A model generated the notes under the pieces. The model ran no database searches, was not told the DNA's origin, and saw only the letters and a list, made by a program, of their open reading frames with translations. The translations under genes and the position numbers were made by a program. From Rhodobacter viridis (lineage in GTDB: Bacteria; Pseudomonadota; Alphaproteobacteria; Rhodobacterales; Rhodobacteraceae), in contig NZ_QJTK01000019.1 of NCBI RefSeq assembly GCF_003217355.1, positions 1 to 44,377 of the forward strand: a stretch of 44,377 bases of DNA, read 5' to 3'. Numbering within the stretch: position 1 is the first letter of the stretch; every line of letters starts with the position of its first letter. Positions 25,609 through 34,287 of the stretch are shown in pieces.

Positions 25609-27873
25609 ATGACCCGTTTTGCCGCCCCTATCGCCGAACAAATCTGGGACATGAAATACCGCCTGAAAGACGGCAATGGCGCGCCTCTGGATGCGACGGT
25701 CGAAGATAGCTGGCGGCGGGTGGCACGCGATCTGGCCTCGGTCGAGGCGGACTCCGCGCACTGGGAGCCGCGCTTTTACGCCGCGCTCGAAGATTTCAAA
25801 TTCCTGCCCGCGGGGCGGATTCTGGCGGGCGCGGGCACCGGCCGGGCGGTGACGCTGTTCAACTGCTTCGTCATGGGAACGATCCCCGATTCGATGGGCG
25901 GCATCTTCGACATGCTGAAGGAAGCCGCGCTGACGATGCAGCAGGGCGGCGGCATCGGCTATGATTTCTCGACGATCCGGCCGCGCGGCGCGGCGGTGAA
26001 GGGGGTGGCGGCCGATGCCTCGGGGCCGCTCTCGTTCATGGATGTCTGGGATGCGATGTGCCGCACGATCATGTCGGCCGGATCGCGGCGCGGCGCAATG
26101 ATGGCGACGATGCGCTGCGACCACCCCGATATCGAGGCCTTCATCACCGCCAAGCAGGACTCGGCCCGGCTGCGGATGTTCAACCTTTCGGTGCTGATCA
26201 CCGATGCCTTCATGGCCGCGGTGAAGGCCGATGGGCCCTGGGAGCTGGTCTTCGAGGGCAAGGTCTATCACACGCTGAACGCCCGTGATCTGTGGAACAA
26301 GATCATGCGCGCGACCTATGATTTCGCGGAACCCGGCGTGATCTTCATCGACCGGATCAATGCGATGAACAACCTCGCCTATCTGGAACAGATCGCGGCG
26401 ACGAACCCCTGTGGCGAGCAACCGCTGCCGCCCTATGGCGCCTGTCTGCTCGGCTCGGTGAACCTGGCCCGGCTGGTCACGGCGCCTTTCACCGACAAGG
26501 CGGCGCTCGATCTGGCGGCATTGGATGAACTCGTGCGCACCTCGGTGCGGATGATGGACAATGTCGTCGATGCCAGCCGCTTCCCGCTGCCGCAGCAGGA
26601 GGCGGAGGCGACGAACAAGCGCCGGATCGGTCTTGGGGTGACGGGGCTTGCCGATGCGCTTCTGATGCTGGGCCTGCGCTATGGCGACGACACTGCGGCG
26701 GCGCAGACCGAAGCCTGGATGAAGGCGATCGCGCGGGCGGCCTATCTCGCCTCGGTCGATCTGGCGAAGGAAAAGGGCGCGTTCCCGCTGTTTGAGGCCG
26801 AGAAATATCTGGCCTCGGGCAACATGCTGCAAATGGATGAGGACGTGCGTCAGGCGATCGCCACGCATGGCATCCGCAACGCGCTGCTCACCTCGATCGC
26901 GCCGACCGGGACGATCTCGCTTTATGCGGGCAACGTGTCTTCGGGCATCGAGCCGGTCTTTGCCTATGCCTATACCCGCAAGGTGCTGCAAAAGGATGGC
27001 TCGCGGACCGAGGAAGAAGTCGTCGATTACGCGGTGAAGCTGTGGCGCGACATGAAGGGCGACGTGGCGCTGCCTGCGTATTTCGTCAACGCCCAGACGC
27101 TGGCGCCGATGGATCACGTCAAGATGCAGGCGGCGGCGCAGAAATGGATCGACTCGTCGATCTCGAAGACGATCAACTGCCCGGTGGACATTTCGTTCGA
27201 TGATTTCAAGGACGTCTACATGGCGGCCTTCGAGAGCGGCTGCAAGGGCTGCACCACTTACCGCCCGAATGACGTCACCGGTTCTGTTTTGACAGTTTCC
27301 GAAACTTCCGAAAAAACGCCCGAGACCGACAAGGGCGCCGAGGTGGTCTATCTGACTGAACCGCTCGATCGGCCCGCGGCACTTGAGGGGGCGACCTACA
27401 AGCTGAAATGGCCGGGCTCGGAGCATGCGATCTACATCACGGTGAATGACATCGTGCAGGGCGGCCATCGTCGTCCTTTCGAGGTTTTCATAAATTCCAA
27501 GAATATGGAGCACTACGCCTGGACGGTGGCGCTGACGCGGATGATCTCGGCGGTATTCCGGCGTGGTGGCGATGTGAGCTTCGTGGTGGGCGAGCTGAAG
27601 GCGGTCTTCGATCCGCGCGGCGGGGCCTGGATGGCGGGGCAATACATCCCCTCGATCCTCGCTGCGATCGGCGGCGTGATCGAGCGCCATCTGGTGGCGA
27701 CAGGCTTCATTGCGGGTGAGGGGATGGGTCTGAAAAGCGACCCCCGCGCAGAAGTGATGGAGATGGGCGAGGTGCCGCGGGGCGAGGCTTGTCCGTCGTG
27801 TGGCTCTTATGCGATGCGCAAAGTGGAAGGGTGCCTGACCTGCGCGGATTGCGGCCATTCGAAGTGCGGCTGA
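25609..27873 (+). CDS. nrdJ: Adenosylcobalamin-dependent (class II) ribonucleotide reductase
   Basis: The 754-aa enzyme reduces ribonucleotides to deoxyribonucleotides with AdoCbl as radical source, so it works with or without oxygen. The N-terminal region has TLFNCFVMGTIPDSMGG, carrying the first active-site Cys. The finger-loop motif NPCGEQPLPPYGACLLGS and the PTGTISLYAGN barrel motif are present. The C terminus carries the redox/zinc-ribbon pairs ACPSCGSY and CLTCADCGHSKCG. ATG at 25609 with GAGGA upstream. It is monocistronic, with a hairpin 36 bp after the stop. It is the last clearly core gene before the low-GC island. Confidence 0.95.
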   Translation: MTRFAAPIAEQIWDMKYRLKDGNGAPLDATVEDSWRRVARDLASVEADSAHWEPRFYAALEDFKFLPAGRILAGAGTGRAVTLFNCFVMGTIPDSMGGIFDMLKEAALTMQQGGGIGYDFSTIRPRGAAVKGVAADASGPLSFMDVWDAMCRTIMSAGSRRGAMMATMRCDHPDIEAFITAKQDSARLRMFNLSVLITDAFMAAVKADGPWELVFEGKVYHTLNARDLWNKIMRATYDFAEPGVIFIDRINAMNNLAYLEQIAATNPCGEQPLPPYGACLLGSVNLARLVTAPFTDKAALDLAALDELVRTSVRMMDNVVDASRFPLPQQEAEATNKRRIGLGVTGLADALLMLGLRYGDDTAAAQTEAWMKAIARAAYLASVDLAKEKGAFPLFEAEKYLASGNMLQMDEDVRQAIATHGIRNALLTSIAPTGTISLYAGNVSSGIEPVFAYAYTRKVLQKDGSRTEEEVVDYAVKLWRDMKGDVALPAYFVNAQTLAPMDHVKMQAAAQKWIDSSISKTINCPVDISFDDFKDVYMAAFESGCKGCTTYRPNDVTGSVLTVSETSEKTPETDKGAEVVYLTEPLDRPAALEGATYKLKWPGSEHAIYITVNDIVQGGHRRPFEVFINSKNMEHYAWTVALTRMISAVFRRGGDVSFVVGELKAVFDPRGGAWMAGQYIPSILAAIGGVIERHLVATGFIAGEGMGLKSDPRAEVMEMGEVPRGEACPSCGSYAMRKVEGCLTCADCGHSKCG

Positions 27874-27908
27874 GGGCTTAGCAGGCCGACTGAGAAAAAC
27901 CATATGAG

Positions 27909-27936
27909 TGCGCAGGCGAAACCATAAGCCTGCGCA
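27909..27936 (+). terminator. Hairpin after nrdJ
   Basis: TGCGCAGGC (27909-27917) pairs with GCCTGCGCA (27928-27936) over a 10-nt loop, 36 bp after the nrdJ stop. No T run follows directly. Confidence 0.6.
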
Positions 27937-28784
27937 AGGGCTGTCAAGAGGTTTTATACGCGTCTCCTGCGCCTCACGTTGGTGCCTTTGCCACCTTGGT
28001 GCGTCCGTTCGTCAGGCAGAGGTTTCTCTTTGGCGGAGAATGGTTCGGAAAGCCGGATAGGGCGTGTTCCGAGTCTTCGGCATCATCGCATGCGCCAGCA
28101 ATATTTTGAGAATGCAAGCGCGGTTCATCGAAACCGACGTTCGAACGTAATGCAGCAAGACACTCTCATAGTCCTTTGCCGTCTGTCGTCCCGGAGCACG
28201 GCGTAAAAGTAGATATGTCCTGTCAGCCCAAATATTTCCTTTTTATACCCCATATTTTTCCTTTCGACAGGCAGCGTCTGGCCTTTCAGGGAAAACGGGT
28301 GGAAATGCTTCGATTGGGCGGGTGAAACGGCTCGATATGAGGTGACGGTGTGTCTCCAGCCACCTTCCAGGCTCTCTCGACGCAATCCTCCAGATGCTAT
28401 CTCTGAACGCGCCGCAGTGAATGAGAGAGAAGCCCTTCATCCCTGATCGTATGGAGCGTAGCGCGAATCTTGGCGCCGACGTCAAGGGCGGGGAGCAGGC
28501 CTGCGGCGGTGCGGCGCGGCTGTTGCAGAAATAAAGAGCGGCCATTCGCGCAAGCTTTTGAGTGAACTTGGCGATGTCGACATGGTCAGGCCCGAGCCGC
28601 TCCGGTCGCTCTTCTCGGGGCTGGGCCAGTGATCCTCATCCCGGACGCAGGAACCTGAACCTTCCTTCGGGAAAGCAGCCTCCGATCGCTCGCGCGCCTG
28701 TTCGCCATCTGTGACTGCGAAGGATTGACCCTGCGAGCGCGACTTGCGAGAGTCGCCCAATCTAACGAAACAGGCCCCCCTCAA
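27937..28784. other. 848-bp gap at the island edge, no confident gene
   Basis: Composition drops toward AT here (runs such as atatttcctttttatacccc). Two minus-strand frames, 28125-28385 and 28243-28545, look partly protein-like (for example HFHPFSLKGQTLPVE) but lack ribosome sites and family motifs I know. They could be decayed remnants of mobile genes. A hairpin GCGACT/AGTCGC at 28739-28756 lies just before dndC and may be an operator. No tRNA, integrase or dndB was found. Confidence 0.5.
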
Positions 28785-29948
28785 ATGTGCGAACCCAGAC
28801 TTGATGATCCGGCGGAAGCATCAATCGAAGATGCAATCCGGTCCATCGAAGCAGAAATGCGTGACGAATACCTTCAACCTCATGCATATCCGTGGGTCAT
28901 CGGTTACTCTGGCGGCAAAGACAGCACACTTGTTGTTCACTTGGCTTTCAACGTCCTCTTGGGACTTCCCAAGAGCCAGAGACGGCGAGAGGTGCATATC
29001 GTTTCGAACGATACACTCGTCGAAAGCCCTCTGGTGATCAAACACATCATCGACAGCCTCGATCAGATCAAAGAGGCGGCCGAGGCGCTGCGACTGCCCA
29101 TCAAGACCGCAATCACACGCCCCCCTACCTCACAGACATTCTGGGTCAACCTGATCGGGCGCGGGTATCCCTCGCCCAACCGAACGTTCCGCTGGTGTAC
29201 AGACCGGATGAAAATTCAGCCAACCAGCGGATACATCAAGTCCCGCATCGACGAGGCCCAGAACGTCATTCTGCTCCTCGGGGTTCGGAGGAGCGAGTCG
29301 GCAACCCGAGCGGCCTCGGTCAAGCGTTATGACAACGGCGAAAGGTTGAACCGGCATAACGATCTCGCCGGATGTCTGGTGTTTCGGCCTATCGTGGAAC
29401 TCACGACAGATGACGTCTGGGAGTATCTTGGCGAGTATGACGCGCCATGGGGCGGAGACCACCGGAAACTCCTGAAGCTCTATCGCGATGCTGGAGGTGG
29501 CGAATGCCCGGTGGTGACGCAGAAGTCAGATGCCCCCTCCTGCGGGAGTTCGTCGTCGCGCTTCGGGTGCTGGACTTGCACGGTCGTGGATAAGGACCGG
29601 AGCTTGGAGGGGTTTGTTGAATCGGGGTTTGCCGAGTTTGGCGCCCTACTGGACTTCAGGGACTGGCTGGTCTCGATCCGAAATGATCCGGAAAAACGTC
29701 AGGCACGCCGACGGAATGGCTCGATCACAATCACCAGCACAGGAACCTATGTGCCTGGCCCGTTCACAATGGACACCCGACATGAGATCCTTGACCGGCT
29801 GCTTCGGGTTCAGTCCGATCTTGGCACCGAACTTGTGTCGTATGAGGAAATCGAGGAGATTAAGCGGGTCTGGTCTGAAGAACTGACATCAAGTGCGTTC
29901 AGGCGCGCAAGCACAACTGTCGATACGATCAATAAGGATAGGGCATGA
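28785..29948 (+). CDS. dndC: DndC, DNA phosphorothioation sulfurtransferase (PAPS reductase-like)
   Basis: The 387-aa protein is a PAPS reductase/ATP pyrophosphatase-fold enzyme. The PP-loop SGGKDST is at residues 42-48. Four cysteines for a [4Fe-4S] cluster lie at about residues 240-265 (ECPVV...SCGSSSSRFGCWTCTVVDKD). DndC adenylates or activates the DNA backbone and supplies sulfur for phosphorothioate formation. ATG at 28785 is chosen at the family N terminus; the ribosome site is weak (AGG ten bases upstream), and the frame is open 20 codons further. It overlaps the next gene by 4 bp (ATGA). No dndB precedes it and no dndA is in the window. Confidence 0.93.
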   Translation: MCEPRLDDPAEASIEDAIRSIEAEMRDEYLQPHAYPWVIGYSGGKDSTLVVHLAFNVLLGLPKSQRRREVHIVSNDTLVESPLVIKHIIDSLDQIKEAAEALRLPIKTAITRPPTSQTFWVNLIGRGYPSPNRTFRWCTDRMKIQPTSGYIKSRIDEAQNVILLLGVRRSESATRAASVKRYDNGERLNRHNDLAGCLVFRPIVELTTDDVWEYLGEYDAPWGGDHRKLLKLYRDAGGGECPVVTQKSDAPSCGSSSSRFGCWTCTVVDKDRSLEGFVESGFAEFGALLDFRDWLVSIRNDPEKRQARRRNGSITITSTGTYVPGPFTMDTRHEILDRLLRVQSDLGTELVSYEEIEEIKRVWSEELTSSAFRRASTTVDTINKDRA

Positions 29949-30145
29949 CTCAGAACGTAGTCGTACTGCTGGACAATCCCGAGGGTAGATCCCTTGTTCG
30001 CGACGCGTGCATCGCGAACAAGATTATCTATCCAGAGTTTGTCGATCTAGTACAAGCCGAAGTTGATCAGACCGGAAAGCAGCGAAAAAAAGGTCTTTGG
30101 GATCAGTTCGACGACATTCTTGATCGTATAGAGTTCGGAGACTGA
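29945..30145 (+). CDS. Small protein associated with the DNA modification cluster
   Basis: A 66-aa protein (MTQNVVVLLDNPEGRSLVR...), mixed alpha/beta in appearance, no Cys-rich or membrane segment; it ends RIEFGD. I recall small proteins of this kind annotated only as DNA modification system-associated, sitting between dndC and dndD. Its ATG overlaps the dndC stop and dndD begins 4 bp after its end, so it is translated within the dnd operon. Its role is unknown: an adaptor or regulator of the DndCDE complex is a guess from position. Confidence 0.75.
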   Translation: MTQNVVVLLDNPEGRSLVRDACIANKIIYPEFVDLVQAEVDQTGKQRKKGLWDQFDDILDRIEFGD

Positions 30146-30149
30146 TTTA

Positions 30150-32228
30150 ATGCACTTGAAAAGCATTGTATTGCGAGATTGGAAAGCCTACGCTGTCGCC
30201 TCCTTCGATTTTCCTGCCCCCACCAAGGATCGGAACATCATCCTTATAGGTGCGCAAAACGGATACGGAAAAACCTCTCTATTCGAGGCGATTGTTCTTG
30301 GACTTTTCGGACAAAGTGGCTTGCCGCTGGTGGCCAGGTCACCTTTTGCAAGTGACGATAAGCAGCGCCTTGCCACATCCTATAAGACATTCCTCGAGAA
30401 AGCGCTGCATCGCGGGGCATTGGATGCAGGGCGGAGTTCGTGTTCTGCGAAGTTAACCTTCGTTGACGATGGCGAAGAAATCGAAATCCAGCGCGTCTGG
30501 TATTTCAGTGAACGCGGCCAGTTCAAGCCTACGGATGAAGAAGTTAGGATATACGAGGGCTCAACGAAGAAAGTAGTTGGGCCGCGGACATCTGAAGATG
30601 TTGATGACCTTGAGTGGTACCGCGACTATATCGCCAAGAGGTTTCTTCCTTACTATCTTGCGGCATTCTTCTTGTTTGATGGTGAACAAGTTAGTGCTTT
30701 TGCCGAGCGCGAAATGGCTGCGCAGGTTCGCTCAGGTATCGAAGGTCTGCTCGGCATTCCCGTTCTTCGTGAACTCGCACAAGACCTGAGGGCATACGCC
30801 CGGGTAAGAAAGAGCGAGGTCAATAACGTCAGCGACAACACGATTGAGCGCATCGAACTTGAGCTCGACCATCTGAATTTCCAGAAAGCGAAGAAATCCG
30901 AACGTATTTCGCAGCTCGAGCCAGAGCACCTGACGCTGAAAGAACAGAGGGAGAGGCTGACGCGCGAGCTCGCCGGTTTCGGCGCCGGATCGCAAGCCCA
31001 ATATCAGGAGCAATACGAGAAGCTCAACAGGCTGCAACGCAGCGTGGAAGACGGGAAATCTCAACTGGAAACCCTGCTCGCTCAGGACATCGCGCTTGCC
31101 CTTTCCGGGCGCGGCCTGCGGGAGCAGCTCATGAAAACCCTTCAGGGCGAGATCATCCGTGAAAAATGGGTTGCCGGGCGCCAGCAGGGTGACAACAACC
31201 TCGAACGCTATGTGGAGAGCGTACGGAGCTCTTTGGATAGGGTTCAGCCGCATCTCGAACCTATGCAGCGGGATGCCGTTGTTTCCATTGCGCGAGAGGC
31301 TTGGGAGTCTCTTTGGAGCCCGCCGCCAGACGGAATGGCTGGTGAAATCGTTCATACCTATTTGAATGAAATTGACCGGGTGAAAGTGGTAGAGAAGATC
31401 GACGGATTGGACATGCTCGGTGCGCCTCAGGTCGTCGAGTTACTCGATCAGATTTCCGCAGATGAAGATGCACAATATAAACTGCAGCAAGAAATCACAC
31501 GGACAGAAACGATCACCCCACACATCGACAAGAAGAAAAGCGATCTGAATGCAGTGCATGGCCGCCTGAGTGAAGTCGATCAGGAACTGGGTGCTCTTCG
31601 CCGAGAGGTGGTCGTTTACGACGCGGACATCGCGAAGAAGAACGCTGAGCTTTCCAAATTGTCCGGCCAATGGGATCAGGCCAAGCCCTCGTTGCGCCGC
31701 GCCAGTCGCGCTCTGAAGGTCGCGTCGATGGTGGACACCATCGTCGGACAAGCCGTTCCGAGCCAGATCAATGCTGTTGCAAAAGCAATGACAGACGCTC
31801 ATCGCTCCATGGCGCACAAGAAGGATCTGGTCAGCCGCATAGAAATCACGGACGAGTGTGAAGTTCGGCTTCTGAACGCGCAGGGTATCGACCTTCGAAA
31901 TTTCGACCTTTCGGCGGGGGAAAAGCAGATCTTCACACAGGCGCTTATTTCCGCCGTCGCATCAGTCTCACAACGTTCTTTCCCAATGGTCATTGATACG
32001 CCACTTGGCCGCCTCGATGTCGCACATAGAAACGGGGTGCTGCGGCATCTCGTTCAACGCGGTCATCAGATCATTCTTTTGACCACGAACACCGAAGTGG
32101 TCGGAGAGTACTTGGATGCGATAGAGCCGCATGTGCAGAAAAAATACCTTGTCTCCTTCGAAAGGGTTGGTGACATCGGTGTTTCGTCCGTCAGTGAGGG
32201 GTATTTCAGCAATGGGGCGCGCGCATGA
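30150..32228 (+). CDS. dndD: DndD, SMC/Rad50-like ATPase of DNA phosphorothioation
   Basis: The 692-aa protein has an SMC/Rad50-type split ATPase. Walker A GAQNGYGKTS is at residues 34-43; a long coiled coil occupies the middle (about 215-300 and 440-530, e.g. ERISQLEPEHLTLKEQRERL); the ABC signature LSAGEKQ lies near residue 586 and Walker B MVIDTPLGRLD follows. DndD hydrolyses ATP and is thought to open or nick DNA so that DndC can modify it. It follows the 66-aa gene by 4 bp and overlaps the dndE fusion gene by 4 bp. Codon use includes AGA, ATA and many A/T third positions, unlike the nif genes. Confidence 0.93.
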   Translation: MHLKSIVLRDWKAYAVASFDFPAPTKDRNIILIGAQNGYGKTSLFEAIVLGLFGQSGLPLVARSPFASDDKQRLATSYKTFLEKALHRGALDAGRSSCSAKLTFVDDGEEIEIQRVWYFSERGQFKPTDEEVRIYEGSTKKVVGPRTSEDVDDLEWYRDYIAKRFLPYYLAAFFLFDGEQVSAFAEREMAAQVRSGIEGLLGIPVLRELAQDLRAYARVRKSEVNNVSDNTIERIELELDHLNFQKAKKSERISQLEPEHLTLKEQRERLTRELAGFGAGSQAQYQEQYEKLNRLQRSVEDGKSQLETLLAQDIALALSGRGLREQLMKTLQGEIIREKWVAGRQQGDNNLERYVESVRSSLDRVQPHLEPMQRDAVVSIAREAWESLWSPPPDGMAGEIVHTYLNEIDRVKVVEKIDGLDMLGAPQVVELLDQISADEDAQYKLQQEITRTETITPHIDKKKSDLNAVHGRLSEVDQELGALRREVVVYDADIAKKNAELSKLSGQWDQAKPSLRRASRALKVASMVDTIVGQAVPSQINAVAKAMTDAHRSMAHKKDLVSRIEITDECEVRLLNAQGIDLRNFDLSAGEKQIFTQALISAVASVSQRSFPMVIDTPLGRLDVAHRNGVLRHLVQRGHQIILLTTNTEVVGEYLDAIEPHVQKKYLVSFERVGDIGVSSVSEGYFSNGARA

Positions 32229-33769
32229 CCATTTCTGTCGTAGATGTCGCTGGTGCCAACTTCCGGACAGACGAAGCGTCTGACGAGTTGAACTCCGAGT
32301 TCATGAAGCGCCTCGGTATGAAGAAACGCTACTTGCCAGCCCGCCTTGCGTTGTCGCGCTCGCTTGGGGTGCCCATGATTCCGGAGCCAATTGCTGCCGA
32401 TGCTGATTGGGGAAAGACGATTAAGGGTGACACCTTTTTTGGGACCGGCGCAGATCTGATGTCTTGGATTGCACTCGTCGTGCAGCACAATCCAGATCAG
32501 GAATACGATCTGAAGACACTCGTGGCCGCAGTTGCCGCACACTGGCGACGCGGCCTCAGGCTCCTTGATGCGGATTGGAAACAAAGCGGCGAAGACATTT
32601 CCAAGTTCGTCCGCACCCTTGTTGAACATGCCGAACTGCCATTGTCTGGCAGAATGAAGCTACGGGATCGCCCGCAGAAAATCGATGCATTCTCGAGTGT
32701 TGGATTGATCGCTGTTCCTGTGGGCGAAATATCGACGGAAGTGAATACCGGTGCCGAGGTCGAATGGAGCCTCAACGGACCGGGCTGTTCGCCTCATAGT
32801 GCCGTCATGGGCGGTGTCGGATCTGGCAAGACCAGAACGGCCGTCTCAATTCTCCGCGCCGTCCGCGCGTCCGCGCCTTTGCCGATAATCGCCTTTGACT
32901 TCAAGGGCGACCTCGCGACGGATGAGTCGGGCGGCGGCTATCACTTGGAGCAACTTTTCGATGCGACGGTTATTGAACCGCCGCGCATGCCCGTGCCGCT
33001 CGATGTGCTGGCGCTGCGCTCTCGCGATGAGATTGATCTTTCTCAAGGCGCATCGCGTTTCCGCGAGTCGTTCTCGCGCCTCAAGGGCGCCAGACTGGGA
33101 GACAAACAGCGGGACGCCGTCTACGAGGCCGCCTCGCGGGCATTGCGAACGCGAACCCCGTGCGAACTGGATGACTTCCAGTCCGAGTTGCTCAATGTTT
33201 ATGCCGAACGTGAGATAAAAGAGGACGGCGCGATCGCTGCCGCCCGGGAAGTCTGCCGTTTCCCGCTTTTTGCGCCAGAGTTGTCGCCTGAGGAGTTCTT
33301 CAAAAGGTCCTGGATCATCAAGCTTCCTCCGCATGTTGTGGAGGAGAGCCGGTCTATCGTCGTGAACCTCGTCCTTGATGCGCTTGATCAGTATCTGAAC
33401 AGTTTGCCAGACACGGCTGTGGCGGATGACGGAAGTCGCGGCATGCGTATCGTTGCGATGATTGACGAGGCGCATAGGATCTTGGGATCTCGGCTGCCAT
33501 CGCTTTCGAACCTTGTGCGCATGAGCCGGTCAAAGGGCGGTGCGGTCATGCTGATTTCGCAGAGCCCCGATGATTTCAGCGGGGAAGAGGATGACTTCCT
33601 GAGCGAGATGGGCCTTGTCGCAGCATTCTCAACGAACGCGCCATCGAAGGCCGCTGCACGAATTCTTGGACGCGGCGCCAACCTTGCAACGCTTTCTACG
33701 GGGCAGGCCTACGTCAAGAGGCGGAACGACAATGCTGCCCGCAAAGTTCAGTCATGGTCGACCAAGTAG
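32225..33769 (+). CDS. dndE: DndE fused to a HerA/FtsK-like ATPase
   Basis: A 514-aa two-domain protein. Residues 1-115 resemble DndE, the small nicked-DNA-binding subunit (EFMKRLGMKKRYLPARLALS). Residues 150-514 form a HerA/VirB4-type P-loop ATPase: Walker A GGVGSGKT at 196-203, a FDFKGD strand at 224-229 typical of HerA, Walker B IVAMIDEAH at 409-417, and a late Arg-containing ILGRGANLATLSTGQAYV segment. DndE is usually a stand-alone protein of about 110-130 aa; the fusion suggests a translocase working directly with the modification complex. Overlaps dndD by 4 bp. The ATPase part might replace the separate restriction-side ATPase DndH/DptH; that is inference. Confidence 0.85.
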   Translation: MTISVVDVAGANFRTDEASDELNSEFMKRLGMKKRYLPARLALSRSLGVPMIPEPIAADADWGKTIKGDTFFGTGADLMSWIALVVQHNPDQEYDLKTLVAAVAAHWRRGLRLLDADWKQSGEDISKFVRTLVEHAELPLSGRMKLRDRPQKIDAFSSVGLIAVPVGEISTEVNTGAEVEWSLNGPGCSPHSAVMGGVGSGKTRTAVSILRAVRASAPLPIIAFDFKGDLATDESGGGYHLEQLFDATVIEPPRMPVPLDVLALRSRDEIDLSQGASRFRESFSRLKGARLGDKQRDAVYEAASRALRTRTPCELDDFQSELLNVYAEREIKEDGAIAAAREVCRFPLFAPELSPEEFFKRSWIIKLPPHVVEESRSIVVNLVLDALDQYLNSLPDTAVADDGSRGMRIVAMIDEAHRILGSRLPSLSNLVRMSRSKGGAVMLISQSPDDFSGEEDDFLSEMGLVAAFSTNAPSKAAARILGRGANLATLSTGQAYVKRRNDNAARKVQSWSTK

Positions 33770-33774
33770 ATGGA

Positions 33775-33999
33775 CTATTTCTGGACCAGAAATTTGTGGC
33801 CGCCGTCAACAGCGGCGGTCTCAAGAAGCGTAAAGCCTAACTGGTTACACATGTGCGGGATGTCGATTTGTGCTACCGGATCAGTGGTCTCGATAAGCAG
33901 CTTTTGGCCGGCCGACATCTTCGCTAGCATCTTTTTCGCTTTGATCACGGGAATGGGGCAAAGGGTACCCTTTACATCGAGACGAAAATCGTGAGGCAT
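33775..33999 (-). CDS. TusA-family sulfur carrier protein
   Basis: A 74- to 75-aa TusA/SirA-fold protein with the signature CPxP (GTLCPIPVIKAKKML), whose Cys carries a persulfide. The fold pattern beta-alpha-beta-alpha-beta is complete and it ends GHKFLVQK. Two adjacent ATGs are possible (33997-33999 or 34000-34002); GGA lies 6 bp before the first of these in frame. TusA proteins receive sulfur from a cysteine desulfurase and hand it to a thiolation enzyme. It is convergent with the DndE fusion gene, only 5 bp apart. A role as sulfur relay for DndC is an inference from location; a general tRNA- or molybdopterin-thiolation role is the alternative. Confidence 0.85.
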   Translation of the reverse strand: MPHDFRLDVKGTLCPIPVIKAKKMLAKMSAGQKLLIETTDPVAQIDIPHMCNQLGFTLLETAAVDGGHKFLVQK

Positions 34000-34214
34000 C
34001 ATGTATCCGATTACTAGTCAGATGACTTGCATCCATACCGCAGGCCACCACGGTTCGCGAAGCCTTTCGTGCCTGTAAGAGTAAGCGACTGAACGCGCAA
34101 TGCAAGATTGCGCCGCCCCCAAGATCGACGGACGGTAATGCGCGAAACGGCCATTAGAGCGCGCTACGGCAATGCGAATGAGAAGCCCAAAGCTTCAGGT
34201 AGCCCGCTATCAGA

Positions 34215-34241
34215 GATATACTAGATCAACGATATACTAGA
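34215..34241. repeat. Short direct repeat GATATACTAGA
   Basis: Two exact 11-bp copies at 34215-34225 and 34231-34241, one per 16 bp, in the 285-bp gap between the TusA gene and the first IS copy. AT-rich, possibly a protein-binding site or minus-strand promoter elements; no gene is seen in the gap. Confidence 0.4.
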
Positions 34242-34287
34242 AGGCACGGGGAGCAGACTTGCGAAGCGTCGGCAAGTCCCTCTAATG

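Noticed and set aside
25510-27903. A 797-codon minus-strand frame opposite nrdJ
   Set aside because: Antisense shadow; Arg/His-rich without motifs.
28725-28784. Longer dndC start at TTG 28725
   Set aside because: The extra 20 residues (from TLRARLARVAQ) have no ribosome site and precede the family N terminus.
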